Source: Glaciecola flavus
GTDB lineage: Bacteria > Pseudomonadota > Gammaproteobacteria > Enterobacterales > Alteromonadaceae
Assembly: GCF_042646125.1 (NCBI RefSeq)
Contig: NZ_JBHRSW010000005.1
Coordinates: forward strand, 62,001 to 126,000
Direction of reading: 5' to 3'
Length of the DNA: 64,000 nt
The translations under genes were made by a program, and so were the position numbers. Of this stretch, positions 34,791 to 43,814 are shown in pieces (position 1 is the stretch's first letter; each line of letters opens with the position of its first letter). The notes under the pieces were generated by a model. That model was not told the origin of the DNA. It ran no database searches and saw only the letters and a list, made by a program, of their open reading frames with translations.

Positions 34791-36884
34791 TTACTCTTTT
34801 AGAAACAATCGAAAACTCCTTGCAGGCATCGTAAACAAAGGCAATACCTTAGTCTTACTGCAGGCCTCAGGTGTCTCATCACTTGTGTTTAGCATACAAC
34901 GCCAGTGTTTTGCCTGTAATGCACGCTCTTTTGTCGTTGTTTCTGCCAATATGGGAAGGTGAAAGTCTTTTTCTTCGTCTGCGCTGTTGTAGCAAAACAC
35001 CCACTCTTGATTATTCAACGCGGGCGTGCTCACAATATGCAAAGCAAAACAGTGATGCTCGTGGTTGACCCAATCAATGTCTGTTTTATGGCTGCCATCC
35101 GCTCGATACCAATCAGCCAAGGCAATATTGACATTGTTGTCATACATGTCATCTGAAAAACTCATGCATTGAAGCAATGCGTACTGTTTTTTCAAACGAA
35201 TAACATATTGGCAGTAAAGTAAGAATTCCTTTTGCTGTGTAGACAAATTCCAATGTAAGTAGTTGATTTCATTGTCTTGACAATACGCATTATTGTTGCC
35301 ATTTTGCGTTTTGCTCAGTTCATCCCCCGCAAGAATGTGGGGGGTACCTTGACTTAAGATTAAGGTAGCAAACAAATTGCGTTTTTGTTGAAATCTGACC
35401 TTATTGATTTCTTCTTTGTTTGTGTGCCCTTCTACTCCGTAGTTTGCAGACAGGTTGTGATTGTGACCGTCTCGATTCGATTCTAAATTTGCTTCGTTGT
35501 GTTTTTCTGCATAGCTGACTAAGTCATGTAAAGTAAAGCCGTCGTGATAGGTAATGTTGTTTACACTTGCATGCATCGGCCGCTTAGTCTTAGTAAACAC
35601 ATCCCTTGAACCCATTAAGCGCGTGGCAAAATCCCCCTTAGTGCCTTTGTCGCCTCGCCAAAACGCACGTACAGTGTCTCTAAATTTATCGTTAACCTCC
35701 AACCAATGGGCAGGAAAATGACCCAGTTGATACCCGCCTGGACCAATATCCCAAGGCTCAGCAAGCATAACAGCGGTTTTTAAAACAGGATCTTGTTTGA
35801 TGATTTTGAAAAAACTTGCGTTTTTACGAAACTCAAAAGTTTGGCGCCCTAATGTTGCAGCCAAGTCAAACCTAAACCCGTCTACCCCCATATGCGTCAC
35901 CCAGTAGCGCATTGCATCGAGGATTAAATTGAGCATGTAGGCATCGGATACCTTGACGGTGTTCCCGCAGCCCGAGTAATTTGTATAACTCACTCCATCA
36001 GATTCATCATGCTGTTCAAGTAGGTAAGCGTGCCTGTTACACAAACCTTTAAAGCTAATAATAGTACCAGGGTCTCCTGCCTCTGCCGTATGATTGAATA
36101 CGACATCGAGCAACACCTCAAAGCCTTCTGACTTCAACACCTTAATCATTTCACGGCATTCTGTATACGCGTTTTTGCTCGCATACCTCGGTTCAGGGCA
36201 AAAAAAGTTGATTGGATTGTAGCCCCAGTAATTAGTTAAGCCTTTGCCACTTAAAAAAGGTTCTGGCATAAATGCCATGAGAGGTAAAAACTGAATGGTG
36301 GTGATACCTAGGGACTTTAAATGACTGATAATTGCCGGATGACATGCCCCTAAATATGTACCTTTAATGTCTTCAGGCACATCTGGATGCAATGTACTCA
36401 AACCTTTGATATGAGCCTCATAAATAATACGTTGCTGTGACCCATAGGGTCTGCTCTTTTGCTCCTGATTATGACTATTAGGCGTGAACGAAGAAGCCGT
36501 ATCCTCTCCAGTAATCACGCATTTAGGGATCATTTTTTCACTGTTGCCTTTATACAAGGCCGCGTCCCATTGCAATTCGCGGCTGAGCTGTTTTGCATAT
36601 GGATCGATCAATAATTTATCTATCGAATTCCCAACCAAATTACTGCGGCTTTTTGGCTCTACGCGATAAGCATAATAATCGCCTACTTTTGCGCCTTTTA
36701 CATATCCAAACCAAGTAGACTGAATCCGTTCTTTCAATTCAATTCTGAGGATTTCTTCTTCATCACGGTCAAAAAAACATAAAAACACCGCTGCAGCGTC
36801 AGGGCAATATAATGAAAAATTGCATCCATTTTCAAATACTGTCACGCCGTGCGGCTGCATTTGCCCTTTTTCCAAAATAAACAT
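34791..36884 (-). CDS. glgX: Glycogen debranching enzyme (isoamylase-type)
   Basis: The 697-residue protein has an N-terminal CBM48-like domain (about 5-130) and a GH13 barrel with the GlgX signatures LLDVVFNHTAE, GVDGFRFDLA (nucleophile Asp340), MLAEPWDIG (acid/base Glu376) and VNNITYHDGFTLHDLV. It cleaves alpha-1,6 branches of phosphorylase-limited glycogen in the cytoplasm. It follows glgB with 19 bases between and precedes msrB by 6. No glycogen phosphorylase, glgA or glgC gene is in the window, so the operon as seen covers branching, debranching and glucan transfer only. Confidence 0.95.
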   Translation of the reverse strand: MFILEKGQMQPHGVTVFENGCNFSLYCPDAAAVFLCFFDRDEEEILRIELKERIQSTWFGYVKGAKVGDYYAYRVEPKSRSNLVGNSIDKLLIDPYAKQLSRELQWDAALYKGNSEKMIPKCVITGEDTASSFTPNSHNQEQKSRPYGSQQRIIYEAHIKGLSTLHPDVPEDIKGTYLGACHPAIISHLKSLGITTIQFLPLMAFMPEPFLSGKGLTNYWGYNPINFFCPEPRYASKNAYTECREMIKVLKSEGFEVLLDVVFNHTAEAGDPGTIISFKGLCNRHAYLLEQHDESDGVSYTNYSGCGNTVKVSDAYMLNLILDAMRYWVTHMGVDGFRFDLAATLGRQTFEFRKNASFFKIIKQDPVLKTAVMLAEPWDIGPGGYQLGHFPAHWLEVNDKFRDTVRAFWRGDKGTKGDFATRLMGSRDVFTKTKRPMHASVNNITYHDGFTLHDLVSYAEKHNEANLESNRDGHNHNLSANYGVEGHTNKEEINKVRFQQKRNLFATLILSQGTPHILAGDELSKTQNGNNNAYCQDNEINYLHWNLSTQQKEFLLYCQYVIRLKKQYALLQCMSFSDDMYDNNVNIALADWYRADGSHKTDIDWVNHEHHCFALHIVSTPALNNQEWVFCYNSADEEKDFHLPILAETTTKERALQAKHWRCMLNTSDETPEACSKTKVLPLFTMPARSFRLFLKE

Positions 36885-36903
36885 GTATTTTAATCTCGCT
36901 TTT

Positions 36904-39072
36904 TTAATGCTGTTTTAGCGCAAACATAATCGTCGCGAGAGGCGGAATATTGGTTTCGAACGAATAACCTAGTCCTTGCCACGCCTCGCTGTTTGTCTCG
37001 ACGACGGTATTTATTGGATAATCACTACCGCCATAGCAGGCTTTGTCAGTGTTTATAATTAGTTCATAGTTACCACTGATTGGGGCACCTATTTTAAATC
37101 CTTCATGTGGAACAGGTGTGAAGTTACACACAACGATCACAGGTTGAGTGCGAGACTTATCAAAGCGCGCAAAAATGAGTACTGACTGCTCATGATTGTG
37201 CAAATCCAACCACGTGAAGCCCTCTGGTTCATGGTCACACTCATACAAGGCAGGATAGTATTGATAGGCACCATTTAAGTGTTTATACAGATCTTGCACG
37301 CCTTTGTGCGAAGCGCGGCTCAACAAAGACCAATCTACTTGCGCGTCATGATTCCACTCTTGCCACTGCGCAATTTCACTCCCCATAAATTGAAGCTTTT
37401 TACCTGGGTGAGCAAACATGAAACCGAAGTAAGCGCGCAAATTCGCAAATTTTTGCCAATCATCACCAGGCATTTTTTGTAACATGCTGCCTTTACCGTG
37501 CACGACTTCATCATGCGATATTGGCAAAACAAAATTTTCATCGTAGGCGTAAACCATGCTAAATGTTAAGTCACTGTGATGATAACGCCGGTATGCGGGA
37601 TCTTTTGCAATGTATGTTAGCGTATCGTGCATCCATCCCATGTTCCATTTAAAACCAAAGCCCAAACCACCGTGAGACACTGGCTGAGACACGCCAGCAA
37701 AAGAAGTCGACTCTTCTGCAATCGTGACGGCATTCGGATACTTTGCATATACTTCACTATTCATCCACTGCAATAAACTTATCGCTTCATAGTTGTGATT
37801 ACCGCCATCAACATTCGGCACCCATTCGCCGTCCTTTCGCGAATAATCCAAATACAACATGGAAGCCACCGCGTCTACCCGAATCCCATCTACATGAAAC
37901 TTATCAAACCAATACAAAGCATTAGCAACGAGAAATTGGCGTACCGTATCTTTACCAAAGTCATAAATACACGAGTTCCAGTCTGGGTGCCATCCACGAC
38001 GTGGATCTTCGTATTCATATACAAAGCTGCCATCAAAGCGCGCCAAGCCATGCCCATCGGCTGGAAAGTGCGCGGGTACCCAATCGATAATCACAGAGAT
38101 ATTCGACTGGTGACATTTGTCGACAAAATACTTGAATCCATCAGGACCACCAAAGCGACTTGTAGGTGCAAACAGTCCAACGGGTTGATACCCCCACGAA
38201 CCATCAAACGGATATTCGCTGACAGGCATAACTTCGATGTGCGTAAAGCCCATATCAACAACATAGGCGACTAAGTCGTCTGCCATCTCTCTATAACTGA
38301 AGTATTTGCGCTCTGGCTGTTCAGGCCGACGCCATGATCCAAGCTGAACCTCGTAGATGCTCATCGGCGAACGATAGTGGTCCACTGCTTTCCGCTTTTG
38401 CCATTTTTCGTCATTCCACTGATATTGCTCGTGGTCGTAAACGACCGAACAATGAGACGGAAACTGATGATGATGAAAACCCAGCGGATCGGATTTGTCG
38501 GGCAAGGTATTCCCACTCGCATCCCGAATGGCAAATTTATACTCAGCACCGACTTCAACATTGGGTACAAACAATACCCAATACCCTAATTCGGTTTTCT
38601 GCATCGGGTGTAAATATTTTTGCCAATGATTAAAACTGCCAAACACTGAAACCGAAGAGGCGTTCGGAGCAAAAACTGAAAACCGCACGCCCACGGTTCC
38701 CTCATTAGTTGTACTTATCTGTGCACCGGCCTGTTTGTATAGATTTTCGGGGGCATGATCAATGTAATGAACTGCATGGAAGGCCTCGTCTCTATACTGG
38801 TAAGGATCAATATATTCAAACGTACCGCCGGCGTGTTCAGCTTTTACCACGTATGGAAACAAAAATTTTTCGCGTTGACACCTACCCACATACAAACCAT
38901 CTTGGATATGTTCGGCATCCGCAATAAGTTGTCCATCTGGACCTAAAATTTTTACCTTTTCAGCGCTTGGAACAAATGCTCTGATAATGATTTCGTCTTC
39001 ATCCTCATGGTGACCTAAAAATGAGAATGGATAAGTACATCTACCTTCACGTAATTGTTGTTCCAACAGCAT
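36904..39072 (-). CDS. glgB: 1,4-alpha-glucan branching enzyme
   Basis: A 722-residue GH13 enzyme with two N-terminal beta domains (about 10-110, and CBM48 at 125-220) and the branching-enzyme barrel. Key sites are Asp400 in GIRVDAVAS and Glu453 in TIAEESTSF, spaced 53 residues apart as in E. coli GlgB (405/458), then LPISHDEVVHGKGS. It makes alpha-1,6 branches in glycogen in the cytoplasm. A GGAG ribosome site precedes the ATG at 39072. It lies 11 bases after the malQ stop and 19 before glgX, within one operon. Confidence 0.97.
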   Translation of the reverse strand: MLLEQQLREGRCTYPFSFLGHHEDEDEIIIRAFVPSAEKVKILGPDGQLIADAEHIQDGLYVGRCQREKFLFPYVVKAEHAGGTFEYIDPYQYRDEAFHAVHYIDHAPENLYKQAGAQISTTNEGTVGVRFSVFAPNASSVSVFGSFNHWQKYLHPMQKTELGYWVLFVPNVEVGAEYKFAIRDASGNTLPDKSDPLGFHHHQFPSHCSVVYDHEQYQWNDEKWQKRKAVDHYRSPMSIYEVQLGSWRRPEQPERKYFSYREMADDLVAYVVDMGFTHIEVMPVSEYPFDGSWGYQPVGLFAPTSRFGGPDGFKYFVDKCHQSNISVIIDWVPAHFPADGHGLARFDGSFVYEYEDPRRGWHPDWNSCIYDFGKDTVRQFLVANALYWFDKFHVDGIRVDAVASMLYLDYSRKDGEWVPNVDGGNHNYEAISLLQWMNSEVYAKYPNAVTIAEESTSFAGVSQPVSHGGLGFGFKWNMGWMHDTLTYIAKDPAYRRYHHSDLTFSMVYAYDENFVLPISHDEVVHGKGSMLQKMPGDDWQKFANLRAYFGFMFAHPGKKLQFMGSEIAQWQEWNHDAQVDWSLLSRASHKGVQDLYKHLNGAYQYYPALYECDHEPEGFTWLDLHNHEQSVLIFARFDKSRTQPVIVVCNFTPVPHEGFKIGAPISGNYELIINTDKACYGGSDYPINTVVETNSEAWQGLGYSFETNIPPLATIMFALKQH

Positions 39073-39083
39073 ATTTTCTCCAC

Positions 39084-41324
39084 TTACGGCTGGCTAGCTC
39101 CTACACGACCTTGAGTAATAGAAGCCGCCAAAGTTTGAATATCATTGCGCGTAAAAATGTCCTCTAAATCATGACTCAATTTACGCTTCCAATTTGGATA
39201 TTCTTTAAAAGTACCGGGTATATTAACTGGCTTTTCCATTTCAAGCCAATCTTCAAGTTGCAAACTCAGTAGCGTGCTTGAACCTTTTGCCATGTGCACT
39301 TGCATCCCATGGTTTAGCGCTGTACTCATGCCAACGTAATTGACATCTCGACTAATAGTGTCAGGGATCGACTGATGACCATGTAAACTATCCAGTATGC
39401 GTTGTTTACTTGCATGCCTATCAGCGTATAGCGCATTTAGTACAGCCTCATCAGGGTATACACCCAACTCTTTGCCCAATACTAAATCATCACAGTGCCA
39501 AAATCCGCTAAGTGTGGGCATATCATGCGTGGTCAACGTAGACATAGACTGCACAGGATAATGGGCGGGTGAATAAAACCCGCCATCTTCCGCTTGTTCG
39601 AAAAAGAAAACGCGGTATGAATAGATGCCATTTTCCTGCAATTTAGTTCGAATTGAATCGGGCACTGTTCCCAAATCTTCGCCAATCACGATACTTTTGT
39701 TTCGTTGACTCTCCAGTGCTAAAACGGCAAGCAAATCGTCAATCGGATAGTTTACATACGCCCCATCAGTTGCATCATCATCCTTGTGCACCCACCACAA
39801 ACGCAGTAGCGCCATGACATGATCAATACGCAAAGCGCCCGAAGCGTGCATGTTTGACTCAAACAAATCGATGATAGGCTGATATGCCTGCTGGTACAAG
39901 GCATCAGGCTCCATGGGCGGTAATCCCCATTTTTGTCCTAATGGCCCTAATACGTCTGGCGGCGCACCCACACTCACATTTGTACAATAAAGCGACTGGT
40001 TACCCCAAATTTCTGCACTGCCATCACCCACTCCTACCGCTAAATCTCGATATAAACCAATTTTCATCCCTGCGCTTTTGGCAGCCTTGCTTGCTGCATC
40101 AAATTGCAAGGTTGCCTGCCATTGCAAGAATTTGTGAAAATCGACATCATATGCGTGTTTTTTCGCAAAACGTTTCACAGCGGGCAAATGCGCTTCTTGA
40201 TATGCAGGTGGAAACACTTGCCACCCCCAATACGGCTTTTCTTCCTCTTTAAATTTTAATTGCAGCGCTTCAAATACAGCAAGCGTATGTAAGCTGTCTC
40301 CGCCCTTTTCAACAAACTGGTCAAATTGCCGTTTTTGTTTACTGTTTTTATTTAAATAGTGTGAACAATAATGCGCATAGAGCACGGCTAATACGCCTAA
40401 TTTCTGTTCCGCAACACCTTCATAATCGACAAACTCGGTTTCCCGAAGTTCATGTAATTTAGAATATGTGTCGTTTTCTTTTAAGTAGTCTTGAACAACA
40501 GAGCTGGAAAAACCTGCTATTGATTCAATATCAATATATAAAAAATTAATCCACCGTCGCGAACTAGGGCCATAAGGGCTGCATGCGTCCGGAGAGGCAG
40601 GAAATAAGGCGTGTATCGGATTTAAGCCAATGAAGTCTGCTCCCAGTTTAGCTGCGTTCTCAACCAGATAACACAAATCGGAAAAATCACCGATACCCCA
40701 GTTGCGTTTACTTTTCAAACAATAAAGTTGTACACTTAAGCCCCAATATTTTTTCCCATTTGCTAAATCACGTGGAATGTAGCAAGCATCAGGGGCGAAA
40801 ATAAGGCAGCTGCTGGCTATGTTTTTACGCGCCTTACGAAGACTTATTTGATGGTATCCAATAGCTAGAGGAGCGTCGATCGTAAGCATATATTGGTGAT
40901 ACTCGATACCATCAATTTCTTGCGCAGCCACAAGTTTGCAGTCAGCCGGCACGAATTTAATCTTTTGCGTGTCACCTTTTTCTAAGTTTATCACCAAGGT
41001 ATGCACTTCACCTGCATCTTGGATAGACACCCTAACAGCAAGTTCAACAATTTGTGATTTGCGAAACACATACACAGGATTCAGTGCAGTTAACCACTCA
41101 CAAATAGCTTCATTACTGAGTTGTTCGTTTAAGCGACTTTCATCACTTAGGTCGTAACCCATGGCATTCAGTAGCTTGATTTGATTGTCATGGGCAATTG
41201 TTGCTGGCCTTCCCCAAGCATCAATATAGTCTGAATCAATGCCTTTTATTTTCACGAGTTCTTCAATTAAGTGTTTTGACACCGCCTCGCCTGATGGGTT
41301 TTCTTTATCGAAAATTTGCGTCAT
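39084..41324 (-). CDS. malQ: 4-alpha-glucanotransferase (amylomaltase)
   Basis: A 746-residue GH77 enzyme. It has an N-terminal beta-rich extension (about 60-190) as in long MalQ forms, then YWGLSVQLYCLKSKRNWGIGDF, the nucleophile Asp501 in LRIDHVMAL, and acid/base Glu549 in IGEDLGTVP. It transfers alpha-1,4-glucan segments between maltodextrins, releasing glucose that the glucokinase encoded 4 kb away can use. AGGAG precedes the ATG at 41324. It is first in the malQ-glgB-glgX-msrB operon and divergent from gap across the repeat element. Confidence 0.95.
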   Translation of the reverse strand: MTQIFDKENPSGEAVSKHLIEELVKIKGIDSDYIDAWGRPATIAHDNQIKLLNAMGYDLSDESRLNEQLSNEAICEWLTALNPVYVFRKSQIVELAVRVSIQDAGEVHTLVINLEKGDTQKIKFVPADCKLVAAQEIDGIEYHQYMLTIDAPLAIGYHQISLRKARKNIASSCLIFAPDACYIPRDLANGKKYWGLSVQLYCLKSKRNWGIGDFSDLCYLVENAAKLGADFIGLNPIHALFPASPDACSPYGPSSRRWINFLYIDIESIAGFSSSVVQDYLKENDTYSKLHELRETEFVDYEGVAEQKLGVLAVLYAHYCSHYLNKNSKQKRQFDQFVEKGGDSLHTLAVFEALQLKFKEEEKPYWGWQVFPPAYQEAHLPAVKRFAKKHAYDVDFHKFLQWQATLQFDAASKAAKSAGMKIGLYRDLAVGVGDGSAEIWGNQSLYCTNVSVGAPPDVLGPLGQKWGLPPMEPDALYQQAYQPIIDLFESNMHASGALRIDHVMALLRLWWVHKDDDATDGAYVNYPIDDLLAVLALESQRNKSIVIGEDLGTVPDSIRTKLQENGIYSYRVFFFEQAEDGGFYSPAHYPVQSMSTLTTHDMPTLSGFWHCDDLVLGKELGVYPDEAVLNALYADRHASKQRILDSLHGHQSIPDTISRDVNYVGMSTALNHGMQVHMAKGSSTLLSLQLEDWLEMEKPVNIPGTFKEYPNWKRKLSHDLEDIFTRNDIQTLAASITQGRVGASQP

Positions 41325-41397
41325 GTAGTGTGCTCCTGAAAGTGCAGCCGCATTGCGATGAGGGTTTAATTTGGATATTTTTCAATATAACGTAAAC

Positions 41398-41690
41398 AAG
41401 TCAATAGACCCTAAACATTATTAGGGTCTTTTGACCTTCGGTGTGCAATTTTTCAGCGGTTTGTGCTTCATTTATACAATGTAGAGCGACTGTCGTGTAG
41501 TTGTTCTACATCAAGGAGCGATAAAGCAATAGAAGTGAAGCACAAGCCCTGCCCAGAAGGGTTCAATTATAGTCTATCTGCTATTTGTTGCAGCCTTTTG
41601 ACTTAAGCCATTAGGCCTGCAAGTCTGCGCCGCGATCAGATAAACTATAATTGAACAAAACTTGTACACCAAAGGTCAACAGACCCTAAT
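41398..41690. repeat. Nested inverted-repeat element (MITE-like or structured non-coding)
   Basis: Ends at 41420-41449 and 41661-41690 are complementary in 26 of 30 positions (core GGGTCT-TTGACCTT-GGTGT). Inside are a 13-base stem (41458-41470 with 41536-41548, one mismatch), which itself encloses ATGTAGA/TCTACAT, and a 20-base stem (41561-41580 with 41637-41656, one mismatch). A further partial end faces the other way at 41398-41414, separated by 6 bases from the left end. TA dinucleotides flank the GGGTCT ends. The same end motif recurs at 52204-52230. No transposase is encoded, so a miniature element moved in trans is the best guess. Confidence 0.7.
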
Positions 41691-41732
41691 GCTACCAATT
41701 ATGTAATTTAACAACACTAAATGATGTTTTCT

Positions 41733-41761
41733 TTGCAATTTGTGATAAATTTTTGCATAAT
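41733..41761 (+). promoter_or_regulatory. Predicted gap promoter
   Basis: TTGCAA (41733-41738), a 17-base spacer and CATAAT (41756-41761) fit a sigma-70 promoter. The predicted start of transcription falls in the HexR-like palindrome that follows, where a bound repressor would block initiation. Confidence 0.55.
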
Positions 41762-41764
41762 TTT

Positions 41765-41779
41765 TGTAATTTAATTACA
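41765..41779. promoter_or_regulatory. HexR-like operator of gap
   Basis: TGTAAT-TTA-ATTACA is a perfect palindrome 23 bases before the gap start. It matches the HexR consensus described for Shewanella and related bacteria (TGTAATnnnATTACA). The hexR gene itself lies in this window, and release by KDPG would link gap expression to Entner-Doudoroff flux. Confidence 0.8.
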
Positions 41780-41802
41780 CGCACAACGCAAGTGAGGAAT
41801 AA

Positions 41803-42798
41803 ATGGCAATTAACGTGGGAATTAACGGATTCGGGCGCATTGGGCGCTTTGTTTTACGTGCAGCAGCAGGACGTTCGGACATAAATGTTGTTGCAATAAA
41901 TGATTTGTTAGACGTTGATTACATCGCCTACATGTTAAAATACGATTCTACTCACGGCATATTTGATAGCACCGTTGAAGTAGTAGATGGGAACTTAGTT
42001 GTTAATGGCGAAACTGTGCGCGTAACCAGTGAACGCAACCCTGCTGATCTAGCTTGGGGCGATGCTGCTGTAGACGTGGTTGTTGAATCAACAGGTTTAT
42101 TCTTAACAGAAGAAACGGCACAAAAACACATTGAAGCAGGCGCGAAAAAAGTGGTCATGTCTGCGCCATCAAAAGACCATACACCGATGTTCGTAATGGG
42201 TGTAAACCACGAGAGTTATGCTGGCGAAACCATCGTTTCTAATGCTTCATGTACGACAAACTGTTTAGCACCCTTAGCAAAAGTACTGCATGACACTTAT
42301 GGTATTGTAGACGGTTTGATGACAACCGTGCACGCTACAACCGCCACGCAAAAAACAGTCGATGGTCCATCAGTTAAAGATTGGCGCGGTGGACGCGGTG
42401 CTATGCAAAATATCATTCCATCCTCAACTGGTGCTGCTAAAGCAGTTGGCAAAGTTATTCCTTCACTTCAAGGTAAGCTAACTGGGATGGCGTTCCGAGT
42501 CCCTACTGCTGACGTATCTGTGGTTGACTTAACCGTTAATCTTGAAAAGCCAGCTAGCTACGAAGAAATATGCGCAACCATTAAAGCCGCATCTGAAAAT
42601 GAATTAGCTGGAATATTAGGTTACACAGAAGATGCAGTAGTATCGCAAGACTTTATCGGTGATACGCGTTCCTCTATTTTCGACGCAGAAGCCGGTATTG
42701 CTCTGACAGACAACTTTGTTAAAGTAGTCTCATGGTATGACAACGAAATCGGTTATTCCAACCGTGTATTAGATTTGGTTGCTCACATAAGCAAGTAA
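41803..42798 (+). CDS. gap: Type I glyceraldehyde-3-phosphate dehydrogenase
   Basis: A 331-residue NAD-type GAPDH with the Rossmann motif INGFGRIGRFVLRA, catalytic Cys150 in SNASCTTNCLAP, and His177 in TVHATTATQK. It oxidises G3P to 1,3-bisphosphoglycerate. In this setting it takes the G3P produced by the KDPG aldolase into lower glycolysis. A HexR-like operator covers the promoter. A strong terminator follows at 42825, before yeaD. Bacteria often carry more than one gap gene; this copy is tied to the glucose regulon by its operator. Confidence 0.97.
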   Translation: MAINVGINGFGRIGRFVLRAAAGRSDINVVAINDLLDVDYIAYMLKYDSTHGIFDSTVEVVDGNLVVNGETVRVTSERNPADLAWGDAAVDVVVESTGLFLTEETAQKHIEAGAKKVVMSAPSKDHTPMFVMGVNHESYAGETIVSNASCTTNCLAPLAKVLHDTYGIVDGLMTTVHATTATQKTVDGPSVKDWRGGRGAMQNIIPSSTGAAKAVGKVIPSLQGKLTGMAFRVPTADVSVVDLTVNLEKPASYEEICATIKAASENELAGILGYTEDAVVSQDFIGDTRSSIFDAEAGIALTDNFVKVVSWYDNEIGYSNRVLDLVAHISK

Positions 42799-42824
42799 TG
42801 TAGAGCAGGACAGAATTTAAGGTT

Positions 42825-42849
42825 AAAAAGCGGCTTTTGCCGCTTTTTT
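42825..42849 (+). terminator. Rho-independent terminator after gap
   Basis: AAAAAGCGGC (42825-42834) pairs with GCCGCTTTTT (42839-42848) around a 4-base loop and ends in six T. It lies 27 bases after the gap stop and before yeaD, so yeaD needs read-through or its own promoter. Confidence 0.9.
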
Positions 42850-42871
42850 CGTATTAAAGAGATACAAGCAA

Positions 42872-43777
42872 ATGAATATAGACAACATTAGTAGCGCTAG
42901 CTTAATAGAATTTAAAGGGACACCTTGCCTACAAATCGAGAATCAAACGGCAAGTGCTTTAATCTCACTTTTTGGTGGTCACCTAATTAGCTATGTCCCC
43001 AAAAATGTTAATGCAGAGCTCATTTGGCTGAGTGATAAGGCTATTTTCAATCAAGAAAAAGCCTTGCGAGGGGGGACACCAATATGTTGGCCTTGGTTTG
43101 CTGACTTAGGCAAAGGTGAAAACTTGCCTGCTCACGGATTTGTCCGTACTCAGATGTGGCAAATAAGCGATATTTCTGAGTCTGCCGATGCAAACAACAT
43201 TCAATCCACTACAGTAGAATTAACGCCGAATACACTTGGTTTATTTAACGTTCCTCAATCCCTGTCATTAAAACTCAGTATTACTATTGCTAAACAATGC
43301 GAATTGTCCTTAGAAACAACAAACAATAGCGACGAGGATGTCGAAATAACGCAGGCACTGCACACTTACTTTAAAGTCAGTGATATCAGCCAAACGTCGA
43401 TTGCAGGTATTACTACTGACTACTACGACAAAGTCACCAACACGCACAACAACAAACTGTCTTTGCCCTATCATATTGAGGGAGAAACCGATCGCATTCA
43501 TCCGCGTGAAGCTTCGACAAACGAACAAATTATTACGCTAAGTGGAATAGACGGGTTTAAAATTGATATTGCTCAGTCAGGCCATGACAGTGTGATCGTA
43601 TGGAACCCTGGCGCAGAAAAAAGTACAACTATGGCTGACATGGAAGACTTGGGCTATCAAACCATGCTATGTATTGAAGCGGGTAACACGCAATCGACGA
43701 CAATAGCCCCCAAAACAAGCTTTACACTTAAGCAGAGGTTTAGTGCTAAGAAAGAATACAATTACGGCGATCTTTAA
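42872..43777 (+). CDS. yeaD: D-hexose-6-phosphate mutarotase (aldose 1-epimerase family)
   Basis: The 301-residue protein shows the YeaD family blocks LISLFGGHLISY, LRGGTPICWPWFA, ENLPAHGFVRTQMW and the late GHDSVIVWNPG. By family it speeds anomer interconversion of glucose-6-phosphate. That feeds the beta anomer to Zwf, encoded in the operon converging on it. gap-yeaD adjacency is conserved with Enterobacteria. It converges with eda; a 12-pair hairpin overlaps its stop codon. Confidence 0.92.
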   Translation: MNIDNISSASLIEFKGTPCLQIENQTASALISLFGGHLISYVPKNVNAELIWLSDKAIFNQEKALRGGTPICWPWFADLGKGENLPAHGFVRTQMWQISDISESADANNIQSTTVELTPNTLGLFNVPQSLSLKLSITIAKQCELSLETTNNSDEDVEITQALHTYFKVSDISQTSIAGITTDYYDKVTNTHNNKLSLPYHIEGETDRIHPREASTNEQIITLSGIDGFKIDIAQSGHDSVIVWNPGAEKSTTMADMEDLGYQTMLCIEAGNTQSTTIAPKTSFTLKQRFSAKKEYNYGDL

Positions 43778-43788
43778 TCGCCGTAATT
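43760..43788 (-). terminator. Hairpin between convergent yeaD and eda
   Basis: AATTACGGCGAT (43760-43771) pairs with ATCGCCGTAATT (43777-43788), 12 pairs and a 5-base loop, across the yeaD stop codon. Read leftward it is followed by a T-rich stretch (TGTATTCTTTCTT), so it best fits the terminator of the zwf-to-eda operon. Confidence 0.6.
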
Positions 43789-43814
43789 CAAAAAGGGATT
43801 AGCTAACTAGCGAA

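Larger units (their letters stand above)
41325..41802. other. Divergent malQ-gap intergenic region
   Basis: This 478-base gap has no supported protein gene. It holds the malQ leader, a nested inverted-repeat element (41398-41690), and the gap promoter with a HexR-like operator (41733-41779). The element separates the two divergent promoters. Confidence 0.6.

Noticed and set aside
37795..38274. Forward open frame of 159 codons inside glgB
   Set aside because: Antisense to conserved catalytic-domain coding of the branching enzyme and without family similarity.
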